This document shows positions 44,590 to 53,055 of a stretch of 64,000 bases of DNA, one piece after another. This stretch comes from Cryomorphaceae bacterium (GTDB taxonomy: Bacteria; Bacteroidota; Bacteroidia; Flavobacteriales; Schleiferiaceae), in contig JAJTFK010000003.1 of NCBI GenBank assembly GCA_021298655.1, forward strand, positions 9,966 through 73,965, in the 5' to 3' direction. Under the pieces are notes generated by a model. That model saw only the letters and a list, made by a program, of their open reading frames with translations, did not search any database and was not told where the DNA came from. The position numbers and the translations under genes were made by a program. Positions within the stretch are counted from its first letter, which is position 1. Every line of letters starts with the position of its first letter.

Positions 44590-44871
44590 CTAGTTGGCGC
44601 GGAACACGCGGCGTTCCAACCAAATGCTCCCGTAGGGAATCAGGGAGGCCACGGCAAACGAAGCGACGCGCCCGAAGGCCCAGCGTTCCCGAAGCCAAAC
44701 GGCCATAAGTACCAAGCAGTAGGCGATGAAAAGCCCTCCATGGGCCATGCCCACAATCTGGTTGGGCCATTGAATACCCAGACCGTACTTCAAGGGCATG
44801 GTGGCGCCAAACGCGAGGTAGCTGATGCCTTCGGCCACCGCAATCCAACGAAAAACACGTACTAAATCCAT
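44590..44871 (-). CDS. DUF3817 family membrane protein
   Basis: A 93-residue membrane protein with three hydrophobic segments and the DUF3817 pattern FRWIAVAEGISYLAFG and GMAHGGLFIAYCLVL. The function is unknown, and similar domains occur as small inner-membrane proteins or fused to transporters. The ATG at 44871 is preferred over an upstream GTG in the same frame because the family starts here. It begins seven bases after mnmE ends and is probably co-transcribed with it. Confidence 0.8.
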   Translation of the reverse strand: MDLVRVFRWIAVAEGISYLAFGATMPLKYGLGIQWPNQIVGMAHGGLFIAYCLVLMAVWLRERWAFGRVASFAVASLIPYGSIWLERRVFRAN

Positions 44872-44878
44872 AACATCG

Positions 44879-46228
44879 TCACTTTCCAATACAAAAAGAG
44901 CTGAAAATCGACCCGAGCAGGTCGTCGGCGGTTACTTCGCCGGTAATGCTGCCCAGGTGGCGCAAGGCGTCGCGAAGATCGTAGGCCACCAGTTCGCCGC
45001 TTATGCCCAATTCCAGGCTCGAACGAACCCGCTTGAGGGACTCCAGGCTGGCCTCGAGGGCTGCGGCATGCCGGGCGTTGGCAATGAGTACGTTGCCCTT
45101 AGGCTCGTTTCGTCGAATCGTTTCAAGCAGCAGCCACTCCAATTGTGCGAGGTCGTCCTGGCTGGGTCCGATGGCGAGGTGTTCCGGGTAGCCAGCGCCT
45201 TCCAAGCTTCCCCACAAATCGCGTTTGGTCAGCAGCACGATGCACTCGGCTTCGGGGTTGGACTGGCGGACCCTTCGGTAAAGTTCCTGTGCTTCGTCTG
45301 CGTTCGTTTGGGTGGGGTCAACCAGGACCAGCGCGAGGTGCGCTTCCGCGAGCTTGGTCCAGGAACGCGCAATACCCATCTGCTCGACGGGGTCTTCGGT
45401 GGCGCGGATGCCTGCGGTGTCCACCAATCGAAAAACATAATCACCCAGGCGAAAGCGCTCTTCCACGCTGTCTCGCGTGGTTCCCGGGACCGCACTAACT
45501 AAGGCCCGGTCGTCCCGGAGCAGGCGGTTCAGGAGCGTACTTTTTCCGGCGTTGGGAGCGCCCAACAGCACCAGCGGAATTCCGTCGCGCACGGCACGCC
45601 CGTGTCGGAACGTAGACAACATCGTTTCGCATTCCGCAGAAATGTCGGCCAAAACCTCAAGGAGTTGGTCGCGCTGGGCGAATTCAACATCCTCTTCAAC
45701 AAAATCAAGTTCCAATTCGATCAGGGCCGCAAAATCCGTCAAGCGCGTCCGAAGTTCCTGGAGCTTGTGCGAAACCGTACCCTTGAGTTGCTTGAGCGCG
45801 AGTTCGTGGCCGGCCCGAGATTCCGCCGCAATCAAATCGCCCACCGCTTCGGCTTGGGCAAGGTCGAGCTTCCCGTTGGCGAAGGCCCGCTGCGTGAATT
45901 CTCCGGGCGCAGCCAATTCCGCACCGGCTGCGCGGAGCGCATTCAGAGCTTCTTCGGCTATGTAGCTGGAGCCGTGCAGCCCAAACTCTACCACGTCCTC
46001 TCCGGTAAACGAGGCCGGCCCGGCAAACCAGGTAGCTAATCCCTGATCCAGGTCTTCGCCCGACGCCGAGCAAAACACGCCCAGCAGGGCCTTGCGGGGC
46101 GTCCAGGCTCCCGTGATCCGAAATACGTGCTGCGCAATGCGGAGCGCGTCCGGTCCCGAAACGCGCACCACATGGAGCGCGCCAAGTCCTTTGGCCGTGG
46201 CTAATGCCGCAATAGTTTTCGGAATCAC
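44879..46228 (-). CDS. mnmE: tRNA modification GTPase MnmE
   Basis: A 449-residue GTPase that, with MnmG, adds the 5-carboxymethylaminomethyl group to wobble uridine. Visible parts are the N-terminal TIAALATAKGLGALHVVRVSG, a folate-binding domain, the G domain with GAPNAGKSTLLN and DTAG, a TKRD G4 motif, and the C-terminal FCIGK with the conserved cysteine. The start is the GTG at 46228 because a perfect -7 element ends four bases before it, which rules out the ATG at 46252 as the main start. It pairs functionally with mnmA in this window. Confidence 0.95.
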   Translation of the reverse strand: MIPKTIAALATAKGLGALHVVRVSGPDALRIAQHVFRITGAWTPRKALLGVFCSASGEDLDQGLATWFAGPASFTGEDVVEFGLHGSSYIAEEALNALRAAGAELAAPGEFTQRAFANGKLDLAQAEAVGDLIAAESRAGHELALKQLKGTVSHKLQELRTRLTDFAALIELELDFVEEDVEFAQRDQLLEVLADISAECETMLSTFRHGRAVRDGIPLVLLGAPNAGKSTLLNRLLRDDRALVSAVPGTTRDSVEERFRLGDYVFRLVDTAGIRATEDPVEQMGIARSWTKLAEAHLALVLVDPTQTNADEAQELYRRVRQSNPEAECIVLLTKRDLWGSLEGAGYPEHLAIGPSQDDLAQLEWLLLETIRRNEPKGNVLIANARHAAALEASLESLKRVRSSLELGISGELVAYDLRDALRHLGSITGEVTADDLLGSIFSSFCIGK

Positions 46229-46232
46229 CCCG

Positions 46233-46240
46233 CAAAGGTA
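46233..46240 (-). promoter_or_regulatory. -7 promoter element of mnmE
   Basis: TACCTTTG on the minus strand is an exact match ending four bases before the GTG start. It lies downstream of the ATG at 46252, so transcription from it could not include that codon. Confidence 0.65.
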
Positions 46241-46273
46241 CTCGTCCGGCATGGGCTTTGCGGAGGCTAAAGG

Positions 46274-47209
46274 GTGAAACCGAAGTCCGTTCTTGCCGTT
46301 CTTACCCTCTGCGCACTGGGTATGGCCTGCCGCGTGGATCAGGCCATCGAAGCCGAAGACCAGTGGTTTTACAGCCGTCGACCGACCCGGTCGGTTTTTA
46401 CCCCGGTAGGCAGTGATACGCTGCACTGGACCCAAACGGGCACGGGCGGCGACACGCTGCTCTTGGTCCACGGTTTTGGACCCTATCCCACCGTTCAGTG
46501 GCAACCGGTAGTGTGGAAGTACAGCGAATCAAAAACCATTCTCGTTGTCGATCTGCTCGGATTTGGCAAGAGCTGTTCACCCGATTCATCCATTTCCGTT
46601 GCGCAGCAGGTAGCCGTGCTCAAATCCGCCCTTGATCAGCGCGGAATCGCCAAGGTGCACCTTGTCGGTCATTCCTACGGCGGCATGGTGAGTACCCTGT
46701 TCGCAAGCCAGCACCCCGAACGCGTTCGGTCGCTGGTGCTCATCGACCCGCTGCACCGGCATTTTGAACTGCGCCACTTGGATAGCCTGCAGCGCGTTTG
46801 GGGTCGCCCGATCGAGGAAGTGCTGCTGCCCCGGGATCTCGCCAGCTACGACGCGATGATGGCCGTAAGCGTCCACGATCCCTTCTTTTTGCCCGATTTC
46901 ATGAAGCGACAGGTGCTTGAAACCATTTACCAGGTGAACATAAGCCAACGGGAATCCATGCTTCGCGCCGTGCGCCAGGATGAAGCGTATTTGCGGCGCA
47001 CCGCCGTGGGTTCGTCCGCACCGACCCTTATGGTCTGGGGCGAAGGCGATGCCTTGTTTCCTTCGCGGGGCGCAGCCCTGCTCGCCAAGGATTTCCCCCA
47101 AAGCAAGCTTGTCTTGATACCCAACGCGGGCCACATTCCCCACATGGAGCGGCCCTTTGTCTTTCTCGACTCCCTCGACGCGTTTTTTACCGCCCAATGG
47201 CCCAAATAG
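46274..47209 (+). CDS. Alpha/beta-hydrolase lipoprotein
   Basis: A 311-residue alpha/beta hydrolase with a lipoprotein signal (LGMAC, Cys19). The nucleophile elbow is GHSYGG with its serine, an early HGFGPYPTVQW oxyanion loop follows the first strand, and an IPNAGHIPHMERP segment has the catalytic histidine. Substrate unknown; an esterase or similar is likely. The start is a GTG. It diverges from mnmE, and its last 23 bases overlap the convergent rsmI-like gene, with no terminator. Confidence 0.87.
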   Translation: MKPKSVLAVLTLCALGMACRVDQAIEAEDQWFYSRRPTRSVFTPVGSDTLHWTQTGTGGDTLLLVHGFGPYPTVQWQPVVWKYSESKTILVVDLLGFGKSCSPDSSISVAQQVAVLKSALDQRGIAKVHLVGHSYGGMVSTLFASQHPERVRSLVLIDPLHRHFELRHLDSLQRVWGRPIEEVLLPRDLASYDAMMAVSVHDPFFLPDFMKRQVLETIYQVNISQRESMLRAVRQDEAYLRRTAVGSSAPTLMVWGEGDALFPSRGAALLAKDFPQSKLVLIPNAGHIPHMERPFVFLDSLDAFFTAQWPK

Positions 47210-47894
47210 CGGGCTCCTTCTCCGACAATTCCTGAGGCACTCCCGATTCGCGCCACGTGCGCACGCGGTTCCGTTTGACCCACTCGTTGGGCCCCGTGAG
47301 TCCGAGTCCAATAAACAGAACGGTGTCCGGGTGCAGGGATTGGCAGAGCTCCGAAAAGAGCTTAGCATTGCGGTACGGGGTTTCGATAAACCACTGACTT
47401 TCGCCCTGAGAAGCATCGCGCTCCATTCGGTTAATCACGTTTTTGCGTGTTGACGCCTCGTGGGGTAGGTAGCCGTGGAACCGAAACTGCTGTCCGCCGA
47501 GGCCGCTGGCCATCAGGCCCAGCAGGATGGAAGAGGGGCCCGGCCAGGCCACGACTGGGATGCCTTCGGCATGTGCTTGGGCCACAACCTCGGCGCCTGG
47601 ATCCGCCATTCCGGGTGCACCGGCGTCCGATATCAAGCCCATCGGGCGCCCTTGCCGGCAGGCTTCGAGTAGCGCCCGCGCATCATTGCCGCCGTGCTTT
47701 GACCACGATACCAAGGTCAACGCACCCAATTCGAGGTCGGGATTGATGGCGCGAAGCTGGGCTCGTGCCACCTTGGGGGTTTCAACAATCCAGTCCGAGA
47801 TGCCGCCAACCAGGGTGCGGAGCTCTTCCCCGGTCCAACGGCTGGTTGCGGCCAAGGAAACGGGCACAACGTGGAGGGTTCCTAGCTTCGCCAT
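47187..47894 (-). CDS. RsmI-like SAM-dependent methyltransferase (short form)
   Basis: A 235-residue tetrapyrrole-methylase-fold protein: LISDAGAPGMADPGAEVVAQA and VAWPGPSSILLGLMASGL match RsmI, which 2'-O-methylates C1402 of 16S rRNA, but the protein is shorter than E. coli RsmI and lacks its C-terminal domain. The exact target is uncertain. The start at 47894 overlaps the phosphatase by 13 bases. It is the third gene after dnaA, an arrangement I recall in other Bacteroidota. Confidence 0.85.
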   Translation of the reverse strand: MAKLGTLHVVPVSLAATSRWTGEELRTLVGGISDWIVETPKVARAQLRAINPDLELGALTLVSWSKHGGNDARALLEACRQGRPMGLISDAGAPGMADPGAEVVAQAHAEGIPVVAWPGPSSILLGLMASGLGGQQFRFHGYLPHEASTRKNVINRMERDASQGESQWFIETPYRNAKLFSELCQSLHPDTVLFIGLGLTGPNEWVKRNRVRTWRESGVPQELSEKEPAIWAIGR

Positions 47895-48355
47895 ATCCGT
47901 ATCCAATCTTGGCAGGCAGCGCGAAGGAGCTGAACAACCTGTTCGAACCCGTGTTCCCCGCCGTAGTAGGGGTCGGGTACCGCTCGGCCCTCACCCGGAT
48001 ACGTGGATTCCAAAACAAGCGAAATTTTGGACTGGGCATCTTGGGGTGCGCGCAGCAAAACGTCGGCATAATTGGAGCGGTCCATGACCAAAATGTGATC
48101 AAATTCCGCGAAATCAGCGGCCGTGATGGGTCGGGAACGCTGGTTCGAAATATCAATGCCGAGGCGGCGCACCGAAGATTGGGATCGCGGATCCGGTCCC
48201 TCGCCTGCATGGGTTGCCACGGTGCCGGCACTGTCCACCATCCATCCGTGTTCGGGACCCAACTGGGCGGTTAATTCCGCCTCCATAAGTCCTTGTGCGA
48301 CCGGTGAGCGGCATATGTTGCCGAGGCACACCATGAGCACCCGGCGCGGTTTCAT
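47882..48355 (-). CDS. Low-molecular-weight protein tyrosine phosphatase
   Basis: A 157-residue LMW-PTP with the P-loop CLGNICRS (Cys10 nucleophile, Arg16) and the general-acid loop DPYYGG near the C-terminus. It removes phosphate from tyrosine in bacterial kinases or polysaccharide regulators. The ATG shares one base with the dnaA stop (TAATG), so it is translated after dnaA. Substrate unknown. No tyrosine kinase is next to it. Confidence 0.94.
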   Translation of the reverse strand: MKPRRVLMVCLGNICRSPVAQGLMEAELTAQLGPEHGWMVDSAGTVATHAGEGPDPRSQSSVRRLGIDISNQRSRPITAADFAEFDHILVMDRSNYADVLLRAPQDAQSKISLVLESTYPGEGRAVPDPYYGGEHGFEQVVQLLRAACQDWIRIWRS

Positions 48356-49785
48356 TAAGCGAGCGTGAGCTTCTTGCGAATATCGTCCACGTAAATGCGG
48401 AAGCGCTTGTCGGTTTCCGTCAAGTTCGACACGGTTCGGCAGGCATGAAGTACCGTGGCGTGGTCTTTATTGCCAATTTGGGTTCCAATCGAAGCGAGGG
48501 AATTTTTGGTCAATTGCTTGGCAAAGTACATGGTAAGTTGACGGGCCTGAACGATTTCGCGCTTTCGCGTTTTGCTGCGAAGCAATTCAACCGGCATGTC
48601 AAAGTAGTCGCAGACCACCTTTTGGATGAAGTCAATCGATATCTCCCGAGTGGTATTCTTGACAAACTTATCGATCATGGACTTCGCAAGCTCCACCGTG
48701 ATCCGCTTGCGGTTTAGCGAAGACTGCGCCAGCAGCGAAATCAAGGCTCCTTCAAGCTCCCGAACGTTGTTGGTAATGGAGTACGCCAGGTACTCAATCA
48801 CGTCGTCGGGCATTTCGATGCCGTCGGAATACAATTTTTGGCGAAGAATGGCCATTCGGGTCTCCAAATCCGGACGCTGAAGGTCTGCCGAAAGACCCCA
48901 CTTGAAGCGCGAAAGCAGTCGCTGCTCCACGCCCTGCAAATCCACCGGCGCTCGATCGGAGGTCAGGATGATTTGCTTGCCTTGCTGGTGAAGGTGGTTG
49001 AAAATCTCAAAAAATACGTCCTGCGTTTTTTCCTTGCCGCTAAACGAGTGCACGTCGTCCATGATCAGCACGTCAATGAGCTGGTAGAAATGGACGAAGT
49101 CATTCTTCGTATTGTTGCGAATCGCGTCAATGAACTGCTGCGTAAAGCGCTCCGCCGAAACATAAAGTACCGTCTTCTCCGGGAATCGGTCCTTAATTTC
49201 AATGCCAATGGCGTGCGCTAAGTGGGTCTTTCCCAGTCCGTTGCCGCCGTACAGGAGGAGCGGGTTGAACGAAGTTCCCCCGGGCTTTTGCGCCACGGCA
49301 TAGCCGGCTGATCGCGCCAGGCGGTTGCAATCCCCCTCAATGAAGTTCTCAAAACTGTAGTTGGGGTTGAGCTGCGACTCGATGTGCACCTTCTTCAATC
49401 CGGGAATTACGAAGGGATTCCGAATGCCGTCGTCCCCAATACGAGCCGGTAGGGCCACTTGGGGGTTTTCAATCGGGCCTCGGTTAGCCGAAGGAATATC
49501 CATATTGGACGTTCCCAGGTGGGCGGACTCCTGGTCCATCACTATGGAATAAACCAAACGCGCATCACTGCCCATCTCCTTCGTGATGGCGGATTTCAGG
49601 AGCTTCACGTAGTTGGCTTCAAGCCACTCGTACACGAACTTTGACGGTACCTGCAGGGTAATTACCTTACCTTGGAGCTTTACGGGCCGAATCGGCAGAA
49701 ACCAGGTCTTGTACGCTTGAGGACTAATGTTGTCCTGAACGTAGGTAAGACAGTTTCGCCAGACGGCTTCAGCGGTACGCTCCAT
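48355..49785 (-). CDS. dnaA: Chromosomal replication initiator DnaA
   Basis: A 476-residue initiator ATPase. Domain I is at residues 1-90, then a linker, then the AAA+ domain with Walker A GGNGLGKTH and LIMDDVHSFSGKEKTQ. The C-terminal DNA-binding helix-turn-helix has the signature GNKDHATVLHACRTV. The start at 49785 (MERTAEAVW) gives the family length and rejects the longer frame. No -7 element lies near the start, so the promoter is probably further upstream. It leads an operon with a tyrosine phosphatase and an RsmI-like methyltransferase. Confidence 0.97.
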   Translation of the reverse strand: MERTAEAVWRNCLTYVQDNISPQAYKTWFLPIRPVKLQGKVITLQVPSKFVYEWLEANYVKLLKSAITKEMGSDARLVYSIVMDQESAHLGTSNMDIPSANRGPIENPQVALPARIGDDGIRNPFVIPGLKKVHIESQLNPNYSFENFIEGDCNRLARSAGYAVAQKPGGTSFNPLLLYGGNGLGKTHLAHAIGIEIKDRFPEKTVLYVSAERFTQQFIDAIRNNTKNDFVHFYQLIDVLIMDDVHSFSGKEKTQDVFFEIFNHLHQQGKQIILTSDRAPVDLQGVEQRLLSRFKWGLSADLQRPDLETRMAILRQKLYSDGIEMPDDVIEYLAYSITNNVRELEGALISLLAQSSLNRKRITVELAKSMIDKFVKNTTREISIDFIQKVVCDYFDMPVELLRSKTRKREIVQARQLTMYFAKQLTKNSLASIGTQIGNKDHATVLHACRTVSNLTETDKRFRIYVDDIRKKLTLA

Positions 49786-50023
49786 CGTAGTGTTTAGGTT
49801 AGTAATTTGAGGTGCCGTTGGGGGAGGAGGTCGATGCGCATGGCACGCCAAACCGCGCTCCCTTTTTCGGACCACGAAATTGTCAATTAATTCTGTTGAA
49901 AAAAGTTTCTTCCCCTATTGATTTTAAGAAATTTTTGCCGTTTAGCTTTTGGAAAGGATGGGGTCTAAGTGCTAGTAAAAAAATCATAAACAACTGAAAA
50001 TAAGATATTAATCAAGTCAAATA
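49786..50023. other. AT-rich gap between dnaA and a thioesterase gene (238 bases)
   Basis: Divergent gap with an AT-rich half (about 49870-50020) that stands out from the GC-rich surroundings. I find no TTATCCACA-type DnaA box or cluster, so calling it an origin is not supported. It must contain the dnaA and thioesterase promoters, but no exact TAnnTTTG is obvious in it. Confidence 0.5.
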
Positions 50024-50437
50024 ATGTTTGTTACAACACATAAATTAAGGGTTCGCTACGCCGAAACGGATCAAATGGGTTACGCGTACTACGGAACCTA
50101 TCCGACCTATTTTGAAGTCGCTCGCGTCGAGGGCTTAAGGTCCATAGGAATCGATTATGCCGCTATGGAGCGCGACGGCGTGATGCTTCCCGTTCGCGAT
50201 GTTCGCATCCGATATCGCCGGCCCCTTAAGTACGATGAGCTGTTTACCATTCGGACCGAGGTCGCCGAGTTGCCGACGGGCAGCCGAATTCACTTCGCCT
50301 ACCAAATTCACAACGAGCTGGGCGAACTCTGCAGCGAAGCCGAAACCGTTCTTGTTTTTGCCTCAACCCAAAGCGGGCGTCCTGTTCCCCCGCCGCCGCA
50401 CGTGCTCGAGGCCCTCAAGCCGTACTTTAGGGAATAA
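50024..50437 (+). CDS. YbgC-like acyl-CoA thioesterase
   Basis: A 137-residue hotdog-fold protein of the 4HBT/YbgC family: LRVRYAETDQMGYAYYGTYPTYFE holds the catalytic Asp16 with Tyr and Glu that follow, and IRYRRPLKYDELFTI is the second strand. It hydrolyses short acyl-CoAs. In many bacteria this family is encoded with the Tol-Pal genes, but none are here. Its 3' end overlaps the convergent metallopeptidase by 11 bases. Confidence 0.92.
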   Translation: MFVTTHKLRVRYAETDQMGYAYYGTYPTYFEVARVEGLRSIGIDYAAMERDGVMLPVRDVRIRYRRPLKYDELFTIRTEVAELPTGSRIHFAYQIHNELGELCSEAETVLVFASTQSGRPVPPPPHVLEALKPYFRE

Positions 50438-52016
50438 CCAGCACCCTGGTTCCGGCCCCAGAGACATACCATCCCGGTTCGGGCCGAGGTCCTGAAGGTC
50501 GAACTACCCGGTGGCGCCCGAGTGCGTCCCAGAGCAACACTTCGGCATCATCGCCAAAAGGCCAGGATTCTGAAGCCCAAATAAGTGCTCCACTATGAGC
50601 GGAATTCGCCGAAGCATCATCGCCCAGTCCCGGCGTTATGATTTGCCAGGTTCCGAAATCCAAACGCAGCCCCGCAGCATGAGCCCCCGCATACTTGACC
50701 GTATCGGCGTGCAGTACCGCTTGGGCAAAGTCCGCAAACGTCGTATTGGCGGTTAGGCTGTAGAGCGCTTCCATGACCAAGCCATCCATTACCGCGCCGC
50801 CTAAGCGCTGCCGGCCGCGAACCAAGGCGTCCACCATGACCGCGGTATGGCTGTAGGGCCCCGTGAACACCAAGCCCGGGTACATTTTCTGTTGGCTGTT
50901 CACGGCGTTCCGCCCCGACCAAAAACTGTTATGTCCATCCCAGGTGAACACGTCGGTCCAGCGGTTCGGACTCCATTCACGGGACCAGGAAACGGCGAAG
51001 TAGTCGCAAATGGCCTCCTCCAAAGCCTGTCGCTGCGTCGAAACGTTGGTTCCGGGTGCGGCGCCGTAGCACATGGCGTGTCCGTACTCGTGCACCAAAA
51101 CGTCGGGGTCTTCGGCATCGTCCACGCCGCCTTCGCCGAAGTACAGCCTTGGCGGATTCGTGGCGTAGTCAAAGGCACTTTGGTCTGCCCCCCCGTAGGC
51201 GTTCACGTCCACCGGAATCGAGTAGGGCACCATGCTGCCGTAGCCCAGCGCGGTCATGCGCTCCTTCCAGGCGTGGAGGTGGAAGAGGGTGTTGACCATT
51301 TCAAATTCGGGCGCGGACCGGCTAAAGACCGTGTTGCCCGCAGACAGCACCGGCACCGTCACGCTGGGAGGGTCAAATTCCTGAATCGTGGCGGCCGCGT
51401 TGGCCAGCACGAATCCACTTCCGTTCCAACTTAGTCGGAGCAGTACCTGTTGCCTTAAGCTGTCGAGAACCGCCTGGTTGCCGTCGTTGCCGTCGACATA
51501 CAACCCGCCGTAGGCCACATTATCCCGAGTAACGGGATCGGGAGCAAAAACCTTGGTCGCAACGAGCGTATCCAGGCGTCGAATCAGGTCGAGGGAATCA
51601 ATCATTTGACCGCTTGGAGTCCGCCAGTAGCGCATCCTGCGAAGCGGATGTACTTCGTAAACCTCTTCGCTCCGGGCCGCAATCCACTGGCCATCGCGAA
51701 CGAGCCAAACGGGATTTGAATCAAAGGGCAGGGGGTGGGCTCCCGGAGTCGCGTCGGGAAGTTCGGGCGCAATCACCCGGTCCAGATCGCCGTTGGGGTG
51801 AAGTACCCGAACAGCCTCGGCGCCCTCGACGAGTACCCCGTGAAGACGGCCTTGGAGCCGCTCGTAGCTGCGCCAGGGCGTAGTCCGCGTGGCATAAACG
51901 TTCCACAAAAGTCCTTCGCGCTGCGGCAGATGCATGCCCCCGCGTTGCCCAAAGGCTTGGGTCAGACCTAGGACCGCGGCGAGTGCCAAAAAGCTTCGTT
52001 TACCGATCATGTTCAT
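50427..52016 (-). CDS. Secreted gluzincin metallopeptidase (M4/M36-like), probable T9SS cargo
   Basis: A 529-residue exported protein with signal peptide (RSFLALAAVLGLTQAFGQ). The zinc site is His309-Glu310-Tyr-Gly-His313 (HEYGH), with EEAICDYFAVSW supplying the third ligand (Glu, ExxxD), as in thermolysin or fungalysin types. The C-terminal LLWDALGRHRVVRPSG ... GTRVLVIP resembles a type A T9SS sorting domain. It starts within the 3' end of ribD (17 bases of overlap; an ATG at 52010 is also possible), so it depends on the ribD transcript, though no functional link is evident. Confidence 0.82.
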   Translation of the reverse strand: MNMIGKRSFLALAAVLGLTQAFGQRGGMHLPQREGLLWNVYATRTTPWRSYERLQGRLHGVLVEGAEAVRVLHPNGDLDRVIAPELPDATPGAHPLPFDSNPVWLVRDGQWIAARSEEVYEVHPLRRMRYWRTPSGQMIDSLDLIRRLDTLVATKVFAPDPVTRDNVAYGGLYVDGNDGNQAVLDSLRQQVLLRLSWNGSGFVLANAAATIQEFDPPSVTVPVLSAGNTVFSRSAPEFEMVNTLFHLHAWKERMTALGYGSMVPYSIPVDVNAYGGADQSAFDYATNPPRLYFGEGGVDDAEDPDVLVHEYGHAMCYGAAPGTNVSTQRQALEEAICDYFAVSWSREWSPNRWTDVFTWDGHNSFWSGRNAVNSQQKMYPGLVFTGPYSHTAVMVDALVRGRQRLGGAVMDGLVMEALYSLTANTTFADFAQAVLHADTVKYAGAHAAGLRLDFGTWQIITPGLGDDASANSAHSGALIWASESWPFGDDAEVLLWDALGRHRVVRPSGPRPEPGWYVSGAGTRVLVIP

Positions 52017-53025
52017 TAGGCGTAACCGGTACGGCAACCTGAAGTTCATCGCCGCCGTAGCGGCCGACGTGCTGCCAGACCAAGTTGTTTGATGGCTCCG
52101 GTGGCCCTCCTGCCGGCAGGCTTCGTGGCGAGGACCATTTGTAGGCTTCGTCCCAAAGGCTTGAATCGAGAAACAGCTTCAGCGTTTTTGGACCGCCCTC
52201 GACCAGGACGCTGCGCAAGGTGCTGTGCGCCAGGTGGCGTTCCAGCGCATGTGCCGAATCTTCGCCGGCATCCGGGCACCACACCGTCCAACCTTCCTGT
52301 TCCGCTCGAAGGCGGTCGGGTTCGGCCAGGGGTCGGCTGGCCCACAAAATCCGCGCGATGTCGGGTCCGGCGAGGGCGCGGACGCTTCCGCGCGTTCGGT
52401 CCGCCAACCACGTTCCGGCGCCCACCAAAAGGGCGCCGCAGCGTTGCCTAAGTCGGTGCGATGTAATCTGGGCTTCGCTCCCGGTAACGGTCCAAGGGCC
52501 GGGATGTTCGGGGCTTCTCGGTCCATCCACCGCGCCGTTCGCATCGGCCGCCCACTTCAGCACTACCCACGGACGTCCCCGCCGAAACGAGCTCAAGAAG
52601 GCTCGATTCAGCTGTTCGGCCCGTTCGGCCTCGATGCCGACCTCGACGCGGCATCCGGCCTCGCGAAGCATTGAAATGCCTCGCCCCGATACCAGGGGGT
52701 TCGGATCCTCAAGGGCCACGACCACGCGGCCAACTCCCTGTTCAATCAAGGCCAAGCAGCAGGGTCCTGTTCGGCCTCGGTGGCTGCAGGGCTCCAGGGT
52801 GACGTACATCGTGGCCTGCGGAAGGAGGGAGCGGTCCGCCGCACCCAAGTTGTTCAGCGCCATGATTTCGGCGTGGGGTTCGCCTGCGCGGTGGTGGTAG
52901 CCCTCGGCCAAAATTCGGCCGTCGTGAACCAGCACGGCTCCGACCATTGGATTGGGATGCGTAAAGCCGGAACCTTGGGCCGCGAGGTCCAGTGCGCGCC
53001 GCATGTACATCGAGTCCGCTCCCAC
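52000..53025 (-). CDS. ribD: Riboflavin biosynthesis deaminase/reductase RibD
   Basis: A 341-residue bifunctional enzyme. The N-terminal deaminase has the zinc motif HAE (His51-Ala-Glu53) and PCSHRGRTGPC (Cys80, Cys89). The C-terminal reductase starts around residue 150 (RPWVVLKWAADANGAVDG). Together they convert the first pyrimidine intermediate of riboflavin synthesis. The start is the GTG at 53025 because a -7-like TACTTTAG ends four bases before it, and it adds only five residues to the family's common start. Its promoter sits back to back with that of prmC. Confidence 0.93.
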   Translation of the reverse strand: MGADSMYMRRALDLAAQGSGFTHPNPMVGAVLVHDGRILAEGYHHRAGEPHAEIMALNNLGAADRSLLPQATMYVTLEPCSHRGRTGPCCLALIEQGVGRVVVALEDPNPLVSGRGISMLREAGCRVEVGIEAERAEQLNRAFLSSFRRGRPWVVLKWAADANGAVDGPRSPEHPGPWTVTGSEAQITSHRLRQRCGALLVGAGTWLADRTRGSVRALAGPDIARILWASRPLAEPDRLRAEQEGWTVWCPDAGEDSAHALERHLAHSTLRSVLVEGGPKTLKLFLDSSLWDEAYKWSSPRSLPAGGPPEPSNNLVWQHVGRYGGDELQVAVPVTPNEHDR

Positions 53026-53029
53026 AGCG

Positions 53030-53037
53030 CTAAAGTA
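53030..53037 (-). promoter_or_regulatory. Probable -7 element of ribD
   Basis: TACTTTAG on the minus strand (one mismatch to TAnnTTTG) ends four bases before the GTG at 53025, and faces away from the prmC element six bases to the right. Confidence 0.45.
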
Positions 53038-53043
53038 CTGCGC

Positions 53044-53051
53044 TACCTTTG
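53044..53051 (+). promoter_or_regulatory. -7 promoter element of prmC
   Basis: TACCTTTG matches TAnnTTTG exactly and ends four bases before the GTG start at 53056. Confidence 0.65.
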
Positions 53052-53055
53052 CTGC

